From Aminobacter aminovorans (GTDB taxonomy: Bacteria > Pseudomonadota > Alphaproteobacteria > Rhizobiales > Rhizobiaceae): a stretch of DNA of 64,000 bases. Positions 60,714 through 64,000 of the stretch are shown here, piece by piece. Position 1 is the first letter of the stretch. Each line of letters begins with the position of its first letter. The stretch spans positions 248,001 to 312,000 of the forward strand of contig NZ_UFSM01000002.1 in NCBI RefSeq assembly GCF_900445235.1, in the 5' to 3' direction. The notes below the pieces were generated by a model that saw only the letters and a program-made list of their open reading frames with translations, had not been told where the DNA came from and ran no database searches. A program made the translations under genes and the position numbers.

Positions 60714-61274
60714 ATGGACAACGACAAGCAGAATATGCAGCCCCCATCGGCTCCGAAAACGGCAACTGGGTCGCGTGGCTGGGGACGGCGCATCGTCATC
60801 GGCGGCCTTGCTGCCGCAGCAGTCGCCGGCATTGGACTTGCTGTGGCCAACAGTGGCGACTTCGGAGATGGGCACGGAATGCCGCATTTTGGCCAGGGGC
60901 ACCAGATGATGGGTGCTTCGATGGGCCGAGGTGGCTTCTCGGAGCGCCGGATGGAGCATATGATGGAGGATATCGATGCCACGCCGGAACAGTCGAAGAA
61001 GCTGAGGGAGCTCTTCGGTTCTGCCCGAGATGAGATCACTCCGATGCTCGACGACTTCAGGGACACGCGCAACACCGCTGCCGATATTCTGGGCGCGCCG
61101 ACTATCGACCGGTCTGCGATCGAAACGTTGCGCAGTGAGCGCGTTGCCGCGATCGATGCCGCCTCGCGGAAAATGACGGCCACTCTGGTCGATGCAGCGG
61201 AAATCCTGACGCCAGAACAAAGGGCAAAGATGTTGGAGCATTTCAAGGCGCGCGGAGATCACGGCCGGTGGTAG
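60714..61274 (+). CDS. Membrane-anchored Spy-like periplasmic protein
   Basis: A 186-residue protein with one N-terminal transmembrane segment (RIVIGGLAAAAVAGIGLAVA) and a periplasmic part with a Met/His-rich patch (HGMPHFGQGHQMMGASM), helix MMEDIDATPEQSKKLRELF and the LTPEQRAKMLEHFKAR motif of the Spy/CpxP family. Starting at ATG 60714 after AAGGAAGCG is preferred; the longer frame adds 68 unlikely residues. It lies 35 bases before the response regulator gene and may be the periplasmic sensor partner, like CpxP or metal-sensing relatives. Confidence 0.8.
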   Translation: MDNDKQNMQPPSAPKTATGSRGWGRRIVIGGLAAAAVAGIGLAVANSGDFGDGHGMPHFGQGHQMMGASMGRGGFSERRMEHMMEDIDATPEQSKKLRELFGSARDEITPMLDDFRDTRNTAADILGAPTIDRSAIETLRSERVAAIDAASRKMTATLVDAAEILTPEQRAKMLEHFKARGDHGRW

Positions 61275-61309
61275 GATTTCAACTGCAAGGTTGAAATCCG
61301 GAGAGCCCC

Positions 61310-62011
61310 ATGGCGGAACAGGTGCTGATCATCGATGACGACACGCGCCTGTCCGCCATGATTGCGGACTATCTCTCGGGAAATGGCTACGCTATCCACA
61401 CCGCTGCAACCGGGTATGCCGGCCTCGCCGATGTGCAACGGCGTTCGCCAGACGCGGTAATTCTCGACGTCATGCTGCCCGACCTGGACGGCTTCGAGGT
61501 CTGCCGCCGCATGCGCGCCGTATCTGACGTGGCCATTCTTATGCTCACGGCGAAGGGGGACGAGACGGACCGGATTATCGGGCTGGAGTTGGGCGCAGAC
61601 GACTACTTGCCAAAGCCGTTTAATCCGCGCGAACTGCTTGCACGACTCAAGGCTATCCTGCGGCGGCGCCGTGGCGGCGATCTGGCCGCATCACGCATCC
61701 TTCGATCCGGGCGGCTTGAGATAGATCCCGGTTCTCGTTCAGTCCGTATCGATGGCCGCGATTGTCCGATGACCAGCTATCAATTCGATCTTCTCGTCAC
61801 ACTGGCGGAGAATGCCGGACGAGTGCTTTCGCGCGAGCAACTGATGGACCTTGTCAAAGGCGAAGAGCTCGAAGCGTTCGATCGCTCGATCGATGTGCAT
61901 ATTTCTCGGATCAGGGCGGCAATCGAGGATGATCCCAAACACCCGCGTCGCATCGTTACCGTGCGCGGCGCCGGCTATGTTTTCGCTCGCTTTCAGGACG
62001 ATCAGAAATAA
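61310..62011 (+). CDS. OmpR-family response regulator (CpxR-like)
   Basis: A 233-residue response regulator. The receiver domain has the acidic pocket IDDD, phosphoacceptor D53 in VILDVMLPDLDGFEV, and K in YLPKPFNPRELLA. The C-terminal winged helix includes QFDLLVTLAENAGRVLSREQ and DVHISRIRAAIEDDPKHPRR. It pairs with the kinase gene 14 bases downstream and probably regulates the Spy-like genes. Confidence 0.9.
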   Translation: MAEQVLIIDDDTRLSAMIADYLSGNGYAIHTAATGYAGLADVQRRSPDAVILDVMLPDLDGFEVCRRMRAVSDVAILMLTAKGDETDRIIGLELGADDYLPKPFNPRELLARLKAILRRRRGGDLAASRILRSGRLEIDPGSRSVRIDGRDCPMTSYQFDLLVTLAENAGRVLSREQLMDLVKGEELEAFDRSIDVHISRIRAAIEDDPKHPRRIVTVRGAGYVFARFQDDQK

Positions 62012-62025
62012 GTCGGGGCGAAATT

Positions 62026-63300
62026 GTGGTGCGCAACAGCCTTTTCCTCAAGATTTACCTTACGCTGCTGGCGAGCTTGGCAGTAGTCGCATTCACGAGT
62101 GCGTTTTTTGTCCGGCTGGGGCAGGACGAGTTGGACCGGGGATGGGGCGGCCGGCGTGACAAATTCATCGCCACAATGCTCCCGGTGACCGACGATCCGG
62201 CTATGCTCAAGACCACGCTTGACAGGCTTGCGGACGCTTTCGCAGCCGATCTGGCGCTCTACAACTCACATGACCAATTGATTGCCAGTGCCGGAGAGCC
62301 GTTCAAACTCGACGCGCCCGGCTCGCGTCAGTCACACGATGGCGAACGGCCGTTTGTAATTCGATTGGTGGATGGTCGTTCGATACAGGCACGCATGCCC
62401 TTGGGGCCGGGTGGACGAAACCCACTTGGCTACCTGGCAGTCATCGCCGGTGTTATTGGCCTTGCAGCCTATCCTGTGGTTCGCCATCTGACGCTGAGGT
62501 TGGAGGGTCTGCGCCGTGGCGTGGAAATCTGGGGAACTGGCGAGCTTGGAACGCGGGTTGCGGCGAGTGGCAGCGATGAAGTCGCAGCAGTCGCTCGCAG
62601 TTTCAACATTGCGGCTGATCGCATCGAACGTCTGGTCGACGCGCATCGATCCCTGCTCGCGAATGCCAGCCATGAACTGCGTTCGCCCTTGGCAAGGCTT
62701 CGCATGGCCATAGATCTCTACGAGCGTTCGGCCAATCAGGCAACGAAGCGAGAGATCGTGCACAGCCTCTCGGAACTCGACGGTCTGGTCGAGGAAATTC
62801 TGTTGGCCAGTCGGCTCGACCATGTCCAAAAACTGGACCATGTGGAAGCCGTCGACATGCTTGCACTTGCAGCCGAGGAAGGTGCGCGCAACGACGTTGC
62901 GGTCACCGGTTCGACCGCCATGATCTCGGGCGATGCGCGGTTGCTGAGACGCCTGGTTCGCAATCTGATGCAGAATGCGTTGTGCCATGGGGCTCCGCCG
63001 GTGGTCGCTGATGTCGAGACCGATGGGGCAATCGTGCGCCTGCGTGTCAAGGACCATGGCGAGGGCATTCCAGACGGCGAGGGCACACGGGTCTTCGAAC
63101 CGTTCTACCGTCCGACGGGACGAAGCGAGAGCAAGGGCGGCTGGGGGCTTGGACTATCCTTGGTCCGCCAGATCGCTACTCACCACCGAGGGTCCGTACG
63201 CTATGAAAGGGTGCCGGAGGGTGGGGCGTGTTTCATCGTGGAATTTCCGGCGTCGAGCGTGGCGCAGCCAATCGCAAGACCAGCGCCGACGAGCGGTTGA
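62026..63300 (+). CDS. Sensor histidine kinase (CpxA-like)
   Basis: A 424-residue kinase. Transmembrane segments lie at about residues 8-29 and 136-152, enclosing a periplasmic domain of roughly 105 residues. A HAMP domain (LRRGVEIWGTGELGTRVAAS) follows, then the phosphoacceptor H216 in NASHELRSPLARLR, N box NLMQNALCHG, and ATPase motifs KDHGEGIPDGEG and GWGLGLSLVRQIA. The start is GTG 62026 (an alternative GTG is at 62029). It pairs with the upstream response regulator and most likely senses envelope or metal stress. Confidence 0.9.
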   Translation: MVRNSLFLKIYLTLLASLAVVAFTSAFFVRLGQDELDRGWGGRRDKFIATMLPVTDDPAMLKTTLDRLADAFAADLALYNSHDQLIASAGEPFKLDAPGSRQSHDGERPFVIRLVDGRSIQARMPLGPGGRNPLGYLAVIAGVIGLAAYPVVRHLTLRLEGLRRGVEIWGTGELGTRVAASGSDEVAAVARSFNIAADRIERLVDAHRSLLANASHELRSPLARLRMAIDLYERSANQATKREIVHSLSELDGLVEEILLASRLDHVQKLDHVEAVDMLALAAEEGARNDVAVTGSTAMISGDARLLRRLVRNLMQNALCHGAPPVVADVETDGAIVRLRVKDHGEGIPDGEGTRVFEPFYRPTGRSESKGGWGLGLSLVRQIATHHRGSVRYERVPEGGACFIVEFPASSVAQPIARPAPTSG

Positions 63301-63706
63301 TCCGTCCTCTCAGCCCCGCTCTTCGCTTGGCGTGAAGATCCTTTATGAAAGGCGAATTGGCTCGGCTTCGTTGCAGTCGCATTAGCTTCTTCGGAGTTGG
63401 CGAGGTGTCCTTTCGCCGAAGAGCCGTCCTTGGCGCTTGGGGGCTTCCCCGTGGCCGCACGTTCTATTGCTGAGTTCAACGTGCGCAAAAAAGGTCATCC
63501 GTGACATGTATAGCTCAGGAGGCGAGGTCGCCTTCGACGGTCAGACTCAAGCGCATCGAAAGTCGAGGGTCAACTTCGCCAATTGGCCTATAAACATTTG
63601 AACGACTGCTTCGTCTCGCGCTCCCTATTTGAAGGAGTAGCTCGACCACCGCCGCCCGAATTCCATTGGCGCCAGCGCGTCACGCAGCTTCGTCCATTGC
63701 CATGAT
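63301..63706. other. Intergenic, nothing recognised
   Basis: 406 bases between the kinase and the GMC oxidoreductase. Only short frames with no motifs or start context. Confidence 0.4.
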
Positions 63707-64000
63707 TCACGCGATTAACTGGGCTGCCTTTTCGGCGATCATCACCGCCGGGGCGTGGGTGTTGCCGGAGACGATCGTCGGCATGATCGAGCAATCGGCA
63801 ATGCGGAGTCCATCGATCCCGCGCACGCGCAGTTGAGGATCGACCACCGCCATGTCTTCGCTGCCCATTCGTGCAGTACCGACGGGATGGAAGATCGTCG
63901 TGGCGATGTCGCCGGCGGCGCGGGCGAGTTCGTCGGGCGCCTGGATATGTGCGCCCGGCTTGAATTCCTCGGGGCGGAACTGGGCCATTCGTCGGGTTTC
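63707..64000 (-). CDS. GMC oxidoreductase, C-terminal part (runs off window)
   Basis: The C-terminal 97 or so codons of a minus-strand gene, cut by the window edge. [10 protein letters not shown] carries the active-site His of glucose-methanol-choline oxidoreductases, followed by [18 protein letters not shown] and [14 protein letters not shown], the standard flavoenzyme ending. Choline dehydrogenase (BetA) and related alcohol dehydrogenases share this ending, so the substrate is open. The frame stays open to base 64000, confirming it is partial. Confidence 0.85.
   Translation of the reverse strand, partial: ETRRMAQFRPEEFKPGAHIQAPDELARAAGDIATTIFHPVGTARMGSEDMAVVDPQLRVRGIDGLRIADCSIMPTIVSGNTHAPAVMIAEKAAQLIA

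Overview
The window looks like chromosome of an alphaproteobacterium of the Hyphomicrobiales (Rhizobiales), close to Phyllobacteriaceae such as Mesorhizobium. This is inferred from gene content and high GC: two host-attachment-type proteins, a Pro/Ala-rich OmpA protein, an HWE/HisKA_2-type histidine kinase, a DUF6522-like gene in a nitric-oxide module, a tripartite tricarboxylate transporter and many solute-binding-protein operons. No rRNA, tRNA or CRISPR was seen.

Layout. (1) 1-2.2 kb is mobile-island debris: a frameshifted serine-recombinase tail, an intact mobile mystery protein A/B pair (HTH plus Fic) with a 33-bp-periodic operator array, a DUF932 scrap and an IS91-family transposase remnant. 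(2) 2.4-3.9 kb is a nitric-oxide module: nsrR, a group III truncated haemoglobin, a DUF6522-like protein and a 32-residue membrane peptide around a perfect inverted repeat. (3) 4.2-22 kb is a catabolic island: SDR, Zn-ribbon/OB-fold protein, Ltp2-like thiolase, fused double CaiB CoA-transferase, BadI-like ring hydrolase, CoA ligase, thiolase, quinone oxidoreductase, GntR regulator, acyl-CoA hydrolase/transferase, 2-hydroxyacid dehydrogenase, aldehyde dehydrogenase, an SsuABC-like transporter and an MBL hydrolase. Four copies of a 14-bp palindrome (best form AATGTTCGGACATT) sit at its promoters and before the GntR gene, so it reads as one regulon for a cyclic carboxylic acid or aldehyde. (4) 22-28 kb holds envelope and stress genes.

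(5) 28-35 kb is an idonate-type sugar-acid operon (LacI regulator, 2-hydroxyacid dehydrogenase with a damaged N-terminus, IdnD, HpcH/HpaI aldolase, TctCBA transporter). (6) 35.7-38.8 kb has a LysR regulator divergent from a ureohydrolase and an orphan TauA-like binding protein. (7) 39.7-49.9 kb is a tight operon: IclR regulator, two proteins I do not recognise, an M19 dipeptidase-like protein with altered metal ligands, a PotABCD-type transporter, RidA and a thiamine-diphosphate enzyme. It is the best candidate for an undescribed pathway. (8) 50-58.5 kb, on the minus strand, is a xylose-type operon (LacI regulator, xylose isomerase, TIM-barrel isomerase, Gfo/Idh/MocA dehydrogenase, ribose-type ABC transporter) with a shared 16-bp operator. 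(9) 59-63.3 kb holds a second host-attachment paralogue and an envelope/metal-stress set (two Spy-like proteins and a CpxRA-like two-component system). A GMC oxidoreductase runs off the right edge.

Gene boundaries come from ORF structure, start-site context and remembered family motifs. No database search was run. Substrate assignments are inferences.
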